NCBI GenBank assembly: GCA_031769625.1
Contig: JAUIMM010000566.1
Coordinates: 4,407,001 to 4,471,000 of the forward strand
DNA: 64,000 nucleotides
Reading direction: 5' to 3'
From: Taudactylus pleione
Lineage: Eukaryota; Chordata; Amphibia; Anura; Myobatrachidae
Position 1 is the stretch's first letter; the number at the start of each line of letters is the position of its first letter. Shown piece by piece: positions 44,410-57,793 of this stretch. The translations under genes were made by a program, and so were the position numbers. The notes below the pieces were generated by a model. That model was not told the DNA's origin and made no database searches. It saw only the letters and a program-made list of their open reading frames with translations.

Positions 44410-44927
44410 GGCCCTGATTCAGAGCCGGACGCTCTGACAGAGCGCTCGCTCTGAATCAGGGCTGTCCCTGCTCATTTTTGGAGCGGCCTCCTGGCCGCTC
44501 GCATAGCTGTGGCTGACCACCCACAGCTATAGCGAGCGGCCAAAATGATGGTCGCGATGGTCAAGACCATCGCGACCATCGGGCTTGCGACGAGACCCTG
44601 TGGTAGGGTCTCGCTGCTGCAAGCCCTGGAGTGCTTTTGGCACTAGTGATGTCAGTGGGGCCGGCCCCAGGCGGTAGGCATTCCCATGGGAACGCCTCCG
44701 TCTGGGCAGTCACGCCCCCGGCACGCCCAGCAAAGGGGGCGTGCTGTCAATCACCATCGACAGCACGCCCCCTTTGGTGCGAGACCCATAACGTCGGCTT
44801 GGCCGTCGTTATTCGGGTCTCGCGCATATGCACGATGGAGCCACCTCCGTCGTGCGCATGCGCAATAGGGCAACATCGACCCGCTTGCGAGCGCTCAGCA
44901 CTCGCGAGCGGGTCTGAATCAGGCCCC
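44410..44927. mobile_element. PIF/Harbinger-like MITE
   Basis: Left GGCCCTGATTCAGAGCCGGA and right GCGGGTCTGAATCAGGCCCC, flanked by TAG (44407-44409 and 44928-44930). It shares the inner segments GCTCGCATAGCTGTGG and GATGGTCGCGATGGTCAAGA with 22837-23349. Confidence 0.85.
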
Positions 44928-45654
44928 TAGGTTACATAAGAGGCCCTAAAAGTGATATCTTCAGGGTGGCCAGCTCCTCGCTGCCATGTACTACTAACCT
45001 CCACTAAATAGGAAACCACTGAGAGCCTCCTGGCTTCAGCTCAGCTGCAGACCATATATGAGCTACTATCTGCTGCTAGTCAGACTGTTCTTACAGTGGC
45101 AGGGCCATCTCGTACAGTATATACATTCTTGCCGGGAGTTATAATACACAACAGTCTGTGGCATGAAGCCAGACATGTACAATCTCTTTGGTGTTTCCTG
45201 TATCTAGTATTGTGAAGACCTCGGAGCATTTCCATTAGATTGCTATTATGGGTCTGAAAGCCATAAAACTACGCAGAGTACAGGCTGGGGTTCCTCTCTG
45301 TTTCCTGCTTCTTCCTCCACTGTCTCTTGTTTTCTAATAACAATATACAATATGGCAATTGTTGTGCAGACAGCTTGGTGAACAGAACGGATCAATGAAG
45401 CCCTGTTTTTGCTGACACAGGGGGCATCTTCCCCTTTGATTTCTGGCCATGCTTTGGCATCTCGGTTGTCTTATGTGACCCTAGTAGACTTTTTAGGGGC
45501 TGAGAATCCGGTTTTCTTTTGACCCAGCTTGTCTACTCCAGCAAGATATATTGTGTCTGTACCCACAATTCCTCTAATTCCTTCAATTTCTTACTTGCTG
45601 TGAGAATAATCCGTGTTACATAATATTCACACTTATGCTGTCCTGGCAAAGTGA
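44928..45654. other. No gene recognised
   Basis: Apparently unique DNA without convincing coding signal. Confidence 0.4.
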
Positions 45655-46165
45655 CTGTGCATAGGGGGCACACTGCACACTGATGTATGCTGTGCTATAC
45701 TCTGCTGATTAAAGTGTTGAGACTCACAAGTGGCTGTGTGTACAAAAAAAGTTTTAAAAAGTTTAAAAAAAACTTTCAAGAAAGTTAAAAGTTTAAAAAG
45801 AGAAATAAAAAAACTTATTTTTTGGTGTTGTACCCCACTGTGTATACAACTGTATATGCACTGTGACTCAATTGAGCAATAGCCCTCTGTGAGTATAAGC
45901 ACCGTGACTCCTTGGGCAATAGCCCTCTGTGAGTATAAGCACCGTGACTCCTTGGGCAATAGCCCTCTGTGTGTATAAGCACCGTGACTCCTTGGGCAAT
46001 AGCCCTCTGTGTGTATAAGCACCGTGACTCCTTGACACATAACACACAAGTACTGTGACTCAGAAGTGAGTAGTTTCATAGATGTGATTTAAACTGCGGT
46101 GTCTGTCATTTAGTAACCAGCCAGCTCACTGCAGCCTTTGGCCAATAATGGTCACCAACATTTCA
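45655..46165 (+). mobile_element. Truncated second copy of the minisatellite-bearing hAT-like element
   Basis: In the same order as the minus strand of 20941-23399: TATACTCTGCTGATTAAAGT (45693-45712), an A-rich insert, 4-5 units of the 40-bp repeat (about 45865-46031; GACTCCTTGGGCAATAGCCC), GATGTGATTTAAACTGCGGT, and GTAACCAGCCAGCTCACTGC to TTGGCCAATAATGG. The promoter part and both termini are missing. The open frames across it are on the minus strand, as expected for the inverted orientation. Confidence 0.85.
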
Positions 46166-46274
46166 CCAACATCACAGCCTGGCTCACAGATATGGCTCCA
46201 AGGTATTCCAATTGAAGAGCACCCCTGTGATGAGAAAAGAAAGTGTGTGCATAAGCGCAGGACTATATAAATAA

Positions 46275-46280
<6 letters not shown>

Positions 46281-46313
<33 letters not shown>

Positions 46314-46336
46314 GAGAGAGAGAGAGAGAGAGAGAG
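46281..46336. repeat. (AG)n microsatellite
   Basis: Almost pure AG, one GGGG interruption at about 46311. Confidence 0.95.
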
Positions 46337-46395
46337 CTCTATCCTATTTGCACTGCAGTCACCTATAAGCGTGCGGCACTATGATTAGCCTAAAT

Positions 46396-46613
46396 CAGTA
46401 GTTTCCATTGGTTGGTGGTTCAGGACCACATCAAGTTATTTATGATCAGTGCAATAGGCAAAACCAGTTCTTAATATACGTGTACAACACAATTTACTGC
46501 ATTTAATATTTTTTGATGAATTTCTCAATAAAAAAACATTTGGCTTAGGGGTGCCGTGAAAAAAATGCTGACTTGCTAGGGCACCATGATTCAAGAAAGT
46601 TTAGAAACCACTG
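46396..46613. mobile_element. Short hAT (Charlie-like) element
   Basis: Ends CAGTAGTTTCCA and TAGAAACCACTG, with a perfect 8-base duplication GCCTAAAT at 46388-46395 and 46614-46621. 218 bp, no coding capacity. Confidence 0.85.
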
Positions 46614-46621
46614 GCCTAAAT

Positions 46622-47308
46622 GTAAATATAGCGTTGCCCAAATTGCCAAAAAATGGTGACGTGTTGTAGTATGACTTTAAAGGCAGCTAATAATTAACAG
46701 GTGTTTAGCAGGACTGTGTTGTACAATGTTATATCTCCAGCATGAAGGAAGACGTTTGTGCTGACGTATTCTCTCCTGTACCATGATCCTAATGAATTGT
46801 CTCTGTTTATTGGATCTCAGAATATATCTTGCCTTTCAAGTACAGCCAGAAATAAAGGAACATATTTTTTTATTAAATGCAGAAAAATGGGCTCAGCAAT
46901 TTTGGCAGGATAGGAGGAAGGGGTCATCCTTTAAATTGCTACAGAGATCAGGGCATGCCCAGTTCTCTTTTTTTATTGCAATCAGAACATTAGATAATCT
47001 TAAGCCTGTTCATATTTCTGTCTGGATAATAGAAGCCAAAAAGAACATAGCTGGCCAATAAAAAAATATATTTCTGTAAAATTCAAAGACGAATATCTTT
47101 CACTGCCTGGCGGAGAGAGAGACACAATAATAACATGTGCTTATCTTGCCTTGCAACATGATAATACCATGCAAAGTTATATAATAATAACCTAATAACA
47201 TGCTCTGTGATCTAATAAAACGCAGAAAGATACAGCATGGTAATCATACATCCAATGTATCAGTTTTGGACCAAAAATTTAAAAACACGCCAATTCAGTA
47301 TGAGCCCC
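46622..47308. other. No gene recognised
   Basis: A 92-codon + frame at 46783-47061 has no recognisable domain or splice context. I regard it as chance. Confidence 0.4.
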
Positions 47309-47644
47309 TGAAGCTGGGTACACACTTAATGATTGGCTGCTCGATATGTCTGGCCAGACATCACAACTGGCTGGGCATTTACATTTGCCCGCCCAGTTGT
47401 GATGTCAGTGTTGGCGGTCCCTGCAACCAGTGTATGGGCGGTCGGTGGGCTGCCCGTACACACAGGCAGATGTAACAATACCTGCCAGATATATTGGCAT
47501 TGGCTGTGCTGAAGGGCTGACCCGATATGTCTATGAATGATGTCGTTCACAGACATATCTGGTGTACACATCCAACAATGCACTACAGATGTATAACGTT
47601 CGTCGTTCGAACGGACGATATATATCTATGTGTATCCAGTTTAA
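47309..47644. mobile_element. MITE with AAGCTGGGTACACAC ends
   Basis: Left AAGCTGGGTACACACTTAA and right TATGTGTATCCAGTTT are inverted. The interior contains GGCCAGACATCACAACTGG with an inverted partner (CCCAGTTGTGATGTC). Partial relatives are at 14647 and 48329. Confidence 0.7.
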
Positions 47645-47830
47645 GTGTCCAAATTTACCATTTAAAATGATGCCTTAGGTCACATGTCAGATCCACCTTT
47701 GGCACACACACACTATAATGGCCATACCCAAAATCACTTAGGCCATGTCCCTTTGTCTGTGGTGAAACTAAAATATTTTCTTTTTCTGACAAAAGTGGGT
47801 CTGTGGTGACATGCATGCAGAACAGGGTAA

Positions 47831-47862
<32 letters not shown>

Positions 47863-48907
47863 GCACCATGCAGAATGTATGTCCTTATTTTAATTTCACT
47901 GTGTTTCTTGCATAAACAAAAACTCTGCTACACAGCTTCTTAGTCATCTATTGATGATGTTAGAAAGATTACCTCTTTTTACCAAGCATTGCCCTTAACC
48001 ACCTCTTTGTACATTCTCCCCGTAGTAATATAACATACCATAAAGTACAACATTATGCATGGTGACCTTATTCAATATGCTAACATTTATCATAGAAGGT
48101 GTGGATGTGTTGGTGACACCAGCAGTGCTCCTTATAGTAACGAGGGAACCCCACTAGGAGTTACGCGTTTCTCCGCAGCAGCACTCTAGGACGTAGGAGG
48201 ACAGCTATAAGTTCCCTAGCTTTTTATTATCCAATAAGGTTAATGTGTGACTAACACTGTCTGTCTACCTACCCCTGGACCCAGTAATAGTGTTAATTCA
48301 TGAAGTCAAATCCTGCCCTCTAGTTCTAAGCTGGGTACACACTTTGCAGATCACTCTGCAGATGTAGTAAAGCTCCCATCCTCGGAGCGATTATCAGATC
48401 ATTGTGCATCCCTGATCGCCCTGAACTATTTTTAGCTCAGTTCTTGCTTGGTTCGGGCATCACAATTTTTAAGCAAGACTAAAAATCCTGATCCCCCCCC
48501 CCTCCCTGGACCAGCCGCAGCAGGAACATTTCAAGCAATTCATTGGCTAACGCTATTACATACATACCTACAGTATGCAGCTATAATAATATACAATTGC
48601 ATAGATGCGTACCCAGCTGGTACTATTTACCTTGCTAGAAAAGAAATTGAAATCTATGATAAGAAAATGATTACTATTTGTTAATGCATTAATATTGCTG
48701 TTTGATTTGTCACCTACCTGACACATACCTATTATGCCCATGCGCCAGATTCTGTGCCTTTCACTAAAGCTCTAAACTCCATGGCCCCCGGGGTGAAAGC
48801 CTGCGTGCTGATGGCTGGGTGACACGTGTCGGAGCGCATATATAGCACAGGCTACCATAAAACATCCCAGCAGATACTTATTCTTCTTCTGATTTTGTTT
48901 CCATCAG
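47645..48907. other. No gene seen before the first recognised ADGRA2 exon
   Basis: Contains an (ATT)n run at about 47829-47862 and a partial AAGCTGGGTACACACTTT element from 48329. If the ADGRA2 call is right this is intron, ending in a pyrimidine-rich acceptor before 48908. Confidence 0.5.
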
Positions 48908-48979
48908 AGATTTGAAGAACAACCTGATCAGCAGAATGGAACCTGGATCATTCCTGGGACTAACAGAGCTAAAACGCCT
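48908..48979 (+). CDS. ADGRA2: ADGRA2 leucine-rich-repeat exon (72 bp)
   Basis: Adhesion G protein-coupled receptor A2 (GPR124) is a plasma-membrane co-receptor that acts with RECK to promote WNT7A/7B canonical signalling, important in brain angiogenesis. This exon encodes one 24-residue leucine-rich repeat (DLKNNLISRMEPGSFLGL, TELKRL). It follows TTTGTTTCCATCAG and is followed by GTAAGT. Its 72-base length, starting with one base and ending with two bases of split codons, is the usual phase-2 LRR exon. DLKNNLIS is very close to what I recall of vertebrate ADGRA2. Upstream exons (signal peptide, first LRRs) were not found; they may lie before this window. ADGRA3 is the main alternative. Confidence 0.88.
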
Positions 48980-49337
48980 GTAAGTACAGTATGAGAGAGA
49001 GACATTACATACAGCACCTCTACAAGAGTACTCTACACTGACTGAGCAACAACTGGCATTATACATTCATATCAATTCCATTTAGGGACATCTGCATCCA
49101 TCACATTATCAAGATTTACTACAACTTCTATTTCTCTCTATTATTTTGAGGTATCTAAAACCCCTATCACTAACCAATGTACATCAGTCTATAAGACTCC
49201 TTTACTAGCCCTAGTCTAAGCAGTCGCGCAGCTTGTTCCATTTTGTGTACATACTACTCATTGTCTGTCTCGGGCATTATGACGTGGACACCACCTTTTC
49301 CCTTTGGAAAACGCAATGTGCAACCATTTGTGGTATT

Positions 49338-49740
49338 GCAGGGGCGCAGTCAATTGACCGATGCCAGAATCCTGATCAGCTGGAGATGCCTACGCACGGA
49401 ATACTGACAGTCGGCATCCCGATTGTAAGTACAGCGGGGCTGGGAAGCTATTAGCCGCGGGGAGGGGGGATTTAGGCTTAGGCTGTGGGAAGGGGGAAAT
49501 TAGAGTTAGGCACCATCCGGGGGAGGTTAGGGTTAGGCACCATGCGGGGGAGGTTATGTTTAGGCACCCACCGGGGTGAGGTTAGGGTTAGGCACCCCAA
49601 GTGAGGATTAGGGTAAGGGTGGGGAGAGGGGGAGGGTTACAGTACTTACTTACCAGCTGTAGTCGGGATTCTGAACAGCAGGCTTCCGGCGTTGGGATTC
49701 TAACCGGCGGCTAAAAAGCTGCCGGCATATAATATCCAAC
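49338..49740. mobile_element. TTAGG-rich MITE in ADGRA2 intron
   Basis: Contains CGGCATCCCGATTGTAAGTA, repeated GGTTAGGGTTAGGCACC, and right end GCCGGCATATAATATCCAACC. Same family as 8447 and 61269. Confidence 0.6.
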
Positions 49741-49887
49741 CCGTATCGCGGACCTAGGAAATAATGGGCATGATGGAAACCGTGCTCCACTTTGAAATCA
49801 TGTTTTCTATAACTTTTGGAAAAAACATTTAATTCAATAGAGCTTTTCTATTTGTCTCTTAAAATACTGGTCATAACTCCCATCTAG

Positions 49888-50037
49888 GGGTATATTTACA
49901 AAAGTGAGATTGTTTAGAAATCAGATTCTACTTAAAATTTAACTAGCACCTTCTAGAAGATAATAGCTAGAATCTGATTGGTTGCTATGGGCAACATATC
50001 CATTTCTAAAAACTCTCACTTTAGTAAATATATCCCC
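49888..50037. mobile_element. Palindromic MITE, complete copy
   Basis: Left GGGTATATTTACAAAAGTGA and right TCACTTTAGTAAATATATCCCC. Inner arms meet at ACCTTCTAGAAG. TAG lies at both sides. Relative of 20637-20795. Confidence 0.75.
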
Positions 50038-50361
50038 TAGACCCACTTCGGGTTTCAATCTACACCACCTTACTAGTTACACTGATAAAGCCCTCAGGCT
50101 TCTAGTAACATCTCTAAGATGAAAAAACTCTAATTTATTTATCTAGTCCACAAACCACTATTCAGATTTCTTATCTATTCTGTCAGCTTGGAAGTCCCAA
50201 CACCATCTTAAACTCAATTTATCAAAAACTGAATTAATAATATTCCCCACTCCTCCGTGTTCTTTGATTCTCCACTACCGTCAATAGTATAACAGCTACT
50301 TCACATGCTCTGGAGATTGGAGTAATCCTTGCCTCTGACCTCTACTTCCAAATCACATCCA

Positions 50362-50526
50362 GGGGGAGATGTATCAAATCTTGGAGAGAGATAAAGTACC
50401 AACCAATCAATTTCTACCTGTCATTTTTCAAATACAGCCTGCAAAATTGCAGTTAGTAGCTGATTGGTTGGTAAATTATCTCTTTGCACTTTATCTCCCA
50501 CCAAGAGTTGATACATCTCCCCCCCC
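50362..50526. mobile_element. Palindromic MITE, GGGGGAGATGTATCAA ends
   Basis: Left GGGGGAGATGTATCAAATCT and right AGAGTTGATACATCTCCCCC are near-perfect complements. Inner arms ACCAACCAATCAATT and GCTGATTGGTTGGT also pair. Confidence 0.8.
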
Positions 50527-51227
50527 CACAATCACTGACCAAATCCTGCCACTTTCCTTTACGCAGTAACTCTACAATATGTCCTTTCTGGCAGATGATC
50601 TCACCAAGTTTTCAGTTTGGTCACTTCTTTTCTATTTTGGTTGACCACTATAAAAACATGTTCTTATACATCACTGCCATACTTGTTCATGTCACCGCTG
50701 TATAACCTCAGCTGCCTCATCTATGTACTGGCTTCCTGAGAAAGTAAAATCAAAGTATTATCTTGACCATTCTCCTCACATTTTTCTGTCACTCAAGGTG
50801 AATCTTTATTGTTGGCTATTTGCAATGTCTTGTGCGTTGCTACGTAAATTGTTTGTGCTTTATAGATACTTAGTGATTATAAGAAAATGCTCATATTCAG
50901 CAGTGAATGTCCATTTCCGCTGCCAGATCCTTTGTTCTAAAGCAGCTAAATGTAACAGCCTCGCAGCCGCTTCCATTGTGACCTGCTTAGCCATGTAAGC
51001 TGGCGCATTTCACACAAAAATAGGAGCATGGTGTAATAAAGCAGCATTTACACAGTAGGCAGGTTTCTTTTTTTTTTTAAATGTGTTTATTGAAAAGAAA
51101 ACACACATCGCATATGACCCATAATTTTTTTTTTTTCATTTGCAAATCATTATTTTGTCCTTGTGTATATGTAAGTGGTATGATGTATGTGACTTGTTAT
51201 ACTGATTATTGTATCTTATTATTCTAG

Positions 51228-51299
51228 GGACATATCCAACAACAGAATTGGCTGTGTGATTCCTGATGTCTTTCAGGGCCTGAGCAGTCTAACCCGCCT
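51228..51299 (+). CDS. ADGRA2: ADGRA2 leucine-rich-repeat exon (72 bp)
   Basis: This second 72-base exon encodes the next leucine-rich repeat (DISNNRIGCVIPDVFQGL, SSLTRL). It follows TATTATTCTAG and is followed by GTATGT. It joins the previous exon in phase (CT + G gives Leu). SNNRIGC is a distinctive stretch of ADGRA2, and the cysteine in the repeat is also seen in the mammalian protein as I recall it. Introns either side are 2248 and 11,205 bases. The donor GTATGT is followed within about 30-70 bases by the first degenerate copies of the 35-bp array. Confidence 0.88.
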
Positions 51300-54200
51300 G
51301 TATGTATATATTTACAGTAAATAGTATCTGACTTATGTGCTGATATGCCACAAACAGTACCTGACCCTGTCCATATACCACAAGTGTTACCTGATGTGTG
51401 TGCTTACCTATTACACAAATACTATCTGACCTGTGTGCTTACCTATTACACAAATACTATCTGACCTGTGTGCTCACCTATTACACAAATACTATCTGAC
51501 CTGTGTGCTCACCTATTACACAAATACTATCTGACCTATGTGCTCACCTAATACATAAATACTATGTGACCTGTGTGCTCACCTAATACATAAATACTAT
51601 CTGACCTGGGTGCTCACCTATTACACGAATACTATCTGACCTGCGTGCTCACCTATTACACAAATACTACCTAACCTGTATGATCACCTAATACACAAAT
51701 ACTACCTGACCTGTGTGCTCACCTATTACACAAATACTATCTGACCTGTGTGCTCACCTATTACACAAATACTATCTGACCTGTGTGCTCACATATTACA
51801 CAAATACTATCTGACCTGTATGATCACCTATTACACAAATACTATCTGACCTGTGTGCTCACATATTACACAAATACTATCTGACCTGTGTGCTCACCTA
51901 TTACACAAATACTATCTGACCTGTGTGCTCACCTAATACATAAATACTATCTGACCTGGGTGCTCACCTATTACACGAATACTATCTGACCTGCGTGCTC
52001 ACCTATTACACAAATACTACCTGACCTGTATGATCACCTAATACACAAATACTACCTGACCTGTGTGCTCACCTATTACACAAATACTACCTGACCTGTG
52101 TGCTCACATATTACACAAATACTATCTGACCTGTGTGCTCACCTATTACACAAATACTATCTGACCTGTGTGCTCACCTATTACACAAATACTATCTGAC
52201 CTGCGTGCTCACCTATTACACAAATACTATGTTACCTGTATGTTCACCTAATACACAAATACTACCTGACATGTGTGTTCACCTATTACACAAATACTGC
52301 CTGACCTGTGTGTTAACCCAATACACAAATACTATCTGACCTGTGTGCTCACCTATTACACAAATACTATCTGACCTGTCTGCTCACCTATTACACAAAT
52401 ACAATCTGACCTGTGTGCTTACCTATTACACAAATACTATCTGACCTGTGTGCTCACCTATTACACAAATACTATCTGACCTGTGTGCTCACCTATTACA
52501 CAAATACTATCTGACCTGTGTGCTCACCTATTACACAAATACTATCTGACCTGTGTGCTCACCTATTACACAAATACTATCTGACCTATGTGCTCACCTA
52601 ATACATAAATACTATGTGACCTGTGTGCTCACCTATTACACAAATACTGCCTGACCTGTGTGCTCACCTATTACACAAATACTATCTGACCTGTGTGCTC
52701 ACCTAATACATAAATACTATGTGACCTGTGAGCTCACCTAATACACAAATACTACCTGACCTATGTGCTCACCTAATACATAAATACTATGTGACCTGTG
52801 TGCTCACCTATTACACAAATACTATCTGACCTGTGTGCTCACCTAATACATAAATACTATCTGACCTGGGTGCTCACCTATTACACGAATACTATCTGAC
52901 CTGCGTGCTCACCTATTACACAAATACTACCTAACCTGTATGTTCACCTAATACACAAATACTACCTGACATGTGTGTTCACCTATTACACAAATACTGC
53001 CTGACCTGTGTGTTAACCCAATACACAAATACTATCTGACCTGTGTTTTCACCTAATACACAAATACTACCTGACCTGTGTGCTCACCTGTTACACAAAT
53101 ACTATCTGACCTGTGTGCTCACCTATTACACAAATACTATCTGACCTGTGTGCTCACCTATTACACAAATACTATCTGACCTGTGTGCTCACCTATTACA
53201 CAAATACTATCTGACCTGTGTGCTCACCTATTACACAAATACTATCTGACCTGTGTGCTCACCTATTACACAAATACTATCTGACCTGTGTGCTCACCTA
53301 TTACACAAATACTATCTGACCTGTGTGCTCACCTATTACACAAATACTATCTGACCTGTGTGCTCACCTATTACACAAATACTATCTGACCTGTGTGCTC
53401 ACCTATTACACAAATACTATATGACCTGTGTGCTCACCTATTACACAAATACTATCTGACCTGTGTGCTCACCTAATACACAAATACTATCTGACCTGTG
53501 TGCTCACCTATTACACAAATACTATCTGACCTGTGTGCTCACCTATTACACAAATACTATCTGACTTGTGTGCTCACCTAATACACAAATACTATCTGAC
53601 CTGTGTGCTCACCTAATACACAAATACTATTTGACCTGTGTGCTCACCTATTACACAAATACTATCTGACCTGTGTGCTCACCTTTTACACAAATACTAT
53701 CTTACCTGTATGTTCACCTAATACACAAATACTACCTGACATGTGTGTTCACCTATTACACAAATACTGCCTGACCTGTGTGTTCACCTAATACACAAAT
53801 ACTATCTGACCTGTGTGCTCACCTAATACACAAATACTATCTGACCTGTGTGCTCACCTATTACACAAATACTATCTGACCTGTGTGCTCACCTATTACA
53901 CAAATACTATCTGACCTGTGTGCTCACCTTTTACACAAATACTATCTTACCTGTATGTTCACCTAATACACAAATACTACCTGACATGTGTGTTCACCTA
54001 TTACACAAATACTGCCTGACCTGTGTGTCGGTTCACCTAATACATAAATACTATCTGACCTGTGAGCTCACCTAATATACAAATACTACCTGACCTATGT
54101 GCTCACCTAATACATAAATACTATGTGACCTGTGTGCTCACCTATTACACAAATACTATCTGACCTGTGTGCTCACCTTTTACACAAATACTATCTTACC

Positions 54201-56660
54201 TGTATGTTCACCTAATACACAAATACTATCTGACCTGTGTGCTCACCTATTACACAAATACTATCTGACCTATGTGCTCACCTAATACATAAATACTATG
54301 TGACCTGTGTGCTCACCTATTACACAAATACTGTCTGACCTGTGTGCTCACCTATTACACAAATACTATGTTACCTGTATGATCACCTAATACACAAATA
54401 CTACCTGACCTGTGTGCTCACCTATTACACAAATACTATCTGACCTGTGTGCTCACCTTTTACACAAATACTATCTTACCTGTATGTTCACCTAATACAC
54501 AAATACTACCTGACATGTGTGTTCACCTATTACACAAATACTGCCTGACCTGTGTGTTCACCTAATACACAAATACTATCTGACCTGTGTGCTCACCTAA
54601 TACACAAATACTATCTGACCTGTGTGCTCACCTATTACACAAATACTATCTGACCTGTGTGCTCACCTAATACATAAATACTATCTGACCTGTGAGCTCA
54701 CCTATTACACAAATACTACCTGACCTATGTGCTCACCTAATACATAAGTACTATGTGACCTGTGTGCTCACCTATTACACAAATACTATCTGACCTGTGA
54801 GCTCACCTAATACACAAATACTACCTGACCTATGTGCTCACCTAATACATAAATACTATGTGACCTGTGTGCTCACCTATTACACAAATACTATCTGACC
54901 TGTGTGCTCACCTAATACATAAATACTATCTGACCTGGGTGCTCACCTATTACACGAATACTATCTGACCTGCGTGCTCACCTATTACACAAATACTATG
55001 TTACCTGTATGATCACCTAATACACAAATACTACCTGACCTGTGTGCTCACCTATTACACAAATACTACCTGACCTGTGTGCTCACATATTACACAAATA
55101 CTATCTGACCTGTGTGCTCACCTATTACACAAATACTATCTGACCTGTGTGCTCACCTATTACACAAATACTATCTGACCTGTGTGCTCACCTATTACAC
55201 AAATACTATCTGACCTGTGTGCTCACATATTACACAAATACTATCTGACCTGCGTGCTCACCTATTACACAAATACTATGTTACCTGTATGTTCACCTAA
55301 TACACAAATACTACCTGACATGTGTGTTCACCTATTACACAAATACTGCCTGACCTGTGTGTTCACCTATTACACAAATACTGCCTGACCTGTGTGTTCA
55401 CCTAATACATAAATACTATCTGACCTGTGTGCTCACCTAATACATAAATACTATGTGACCTATGTGCTCACCTTTTACACAAATACTATCTTACCTGTAT
55501 GTTCACCTAATACACAAATACTACCTGACATGTGTGTTCACCTATTACACAAATACTATCTGACCTGTGTGTTCACCTAATACATAAATACTATCTGACC
55601 TGTGAGCTCACCTAATATACAAATACTACCTGACCTATGTGCTCACCTAATACATAAATACTATGTGACCTGTGTGCTCACCTAATACATAAATACTATG
55701 TGACCTGTGTGCTCACCTATTACACAAATACTATCTGACCTGTGTGCTCACCTATTACACAAATACTATCTGACCTGTGTGCTCACCTATTACACAAATA
55801 CTATCTGACCTGTGTGCTCACCTAATACATAAATACTATCTGACCTGTGAGCTCACCTAATACACAAATACTACCTGACCTGTGTGCTCACCTAATACAT
55901 AAATACTATCTGACCTGTGAGCTCACCTAATACACTAATACTACCTGACCTGTGAGCTCACCTAATACACAAATACTACCTGACCTATGTGCTCACCTAA
56001 TACATAAATACTATGTGACCTGTGTGCTCACCTATTACACAAATACTATCTGACCTGTGTGCTCACCTAATACATAAATACTATCTGACCTGGGTGCTCA
56101 CCTATTACACGAATACTATCTGACCTGCGTGCTCACCTATTACACAAATACTATGTTACCTGTATGATCACCTAATACACAAATACTACCTGACCTGTGT
56201 GCTCACCTATTACACAAATACTACCTGACCTGTGTGCTCACCTATTACACAAATACTATCTGACCTGTGTGCTCACCTATTACACAAATACTATCTGACC
56301 TGTGTGCTCACCTATTACACAAATACTATCTGACCTGTGTGCTCACCTATTACACAAATACTATCTGTCCTGCGTGCTCACCTATTACACAAATACTATG
56401 TTACCTGTATGTTCACCTAATACACAAATACTATCTGACATGTGTGTTCACCTATTACACAAATACTATCTGACCTGTGTGCTCACCTATTACACAAATA
56501 CTATCTGACCTGTGTGCTCACCTATTACACAAATACTATCTGACCTGTGTGCTCACCTGTTACACAAATACTATATGACCTGTGTGCTCACCTATTACAC
56601 AAATACTATCTGACCTGTGTGCTCACCTATTACACAAATACTATCTGACCTGTGTGTTCA

Positions 56661-56766
56661 CTTGCCTACCCTCCCGATTCGGCCGGAAGCCACCCGAAAA
56701 TTGCGTGCCGCTCCCGGCGACTCTTCTGCCCCCATCCCCTCCCCCCCCTGCGTTTACAGTGTATAC
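56661..56766. mobile_element. Captured fragment of a CTTGCCTAC element within the array
   Basis: CTTGCCTACCCTCCCGATTC to TTTACAGTGTATAC is identical by eye to the first ~106 bases of the element at 57416. It then returns directly to array sequence. It marks a 755-base tandem re-duplication. Confidence 0.85.
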
Positions 56767-57415
56767 TATCTGACCTGTGTGCTCACCTGTTACACAAATA
56801 CTATCTGACCTGTGTGCTGACCTATTACACAAATACTATCTGACTTGTGTGCTCACCTATTACACAAATACTATCTGTCCTGCGTGCTCACCTATTACAC
56901 AAATACTATGTTACCTGTATGTTCACCTAATACACAAATACTACCTGACCTGTGTGCTCACCTATTACACAAATACTACCTGACCTGTGTGCTCACATAT
57001 TACACAAATACTATCTGACCTGTGTGCTCACCTATTACACAAATACTATCTGACCTGTGTGCTCACCTATTACACAAATACTATCTGACCTGTGTGCTCA
57101 CCTATTACACAAATACTATCTGTCCTGCGTGCTCACCTATTACACAAATACTATGTTACCTGTATGTTCACCTAATACACAAATACTATCTGACCTGTGT
57201 GCTCACCTATTACACAAATACTATCTGACCTGTGTGCTCACCTATTACACAAATACTATCTGACCTGTGTGCTCACCTATTACACAAATACTATCTGACC
57301 TGTGTGCTCACCTGTTACACAAATACTATATGACCTGTGTGCTCACCTATTACACAAATACTATCTGACCTGTGTGCTCACCTATTACACAAATACTATC
57401 TGACCTGTGTGTTCA

Positions 57416-57793
57416 CTTGCCTACCCTCCCGATTCGGCCGGAAGCCACCCGAAAATTGCGTGCCGCTCCCGGCGACTCTTCTGCCCCCATCCCCTCCCCC
57501 CCCTGCGTTTACAGTGTATACCCCGCCAGCGGGGGAGGGGAGGGGGCGGTGATGCAATTCGCGCTGAATCGTGCCATCGTGGTCCCGCCCTGTGCTTCAC
57601 AATGCCATTTATCTCAGCATTGTAAAGAGGGGACGGGATCACAATGACGCAATCACGCTATCACACCCATGCTCCGCCCCCCATTGATGAGTCTTTTGCC
57701 GGGCCACTCCACTTTTGCAGCGACATGCCTCCCCCTGCTGAGGAAGCCTGACTGCTCCCTCCCAGGAGGAGGGAGCTAAAAGTCGGCAAACAT
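57416..57793. mobile_element. CTTGCCTAC-family element inserted in the array
   Basis: It starts CTTGCCTACCCTCCCGATTC, has GC-rich middle sequence (CCGCCAGCGGGGGAGGGG, GCAATTCGCGCTGAATCG), and ends near GAGGGAGCTAAAAGTCGGCA before array remnants resume (CCTAATACACAAATACTATC). Non-coding. Confidence 0.7.

Noticed and set aside
52133..57647. Many 62-91-codon frames with MCSPITQIL-type repeats
   Set aside because: Translations of the 35-bp minisatellite; they end wherever the unit's TGA comes into frame.
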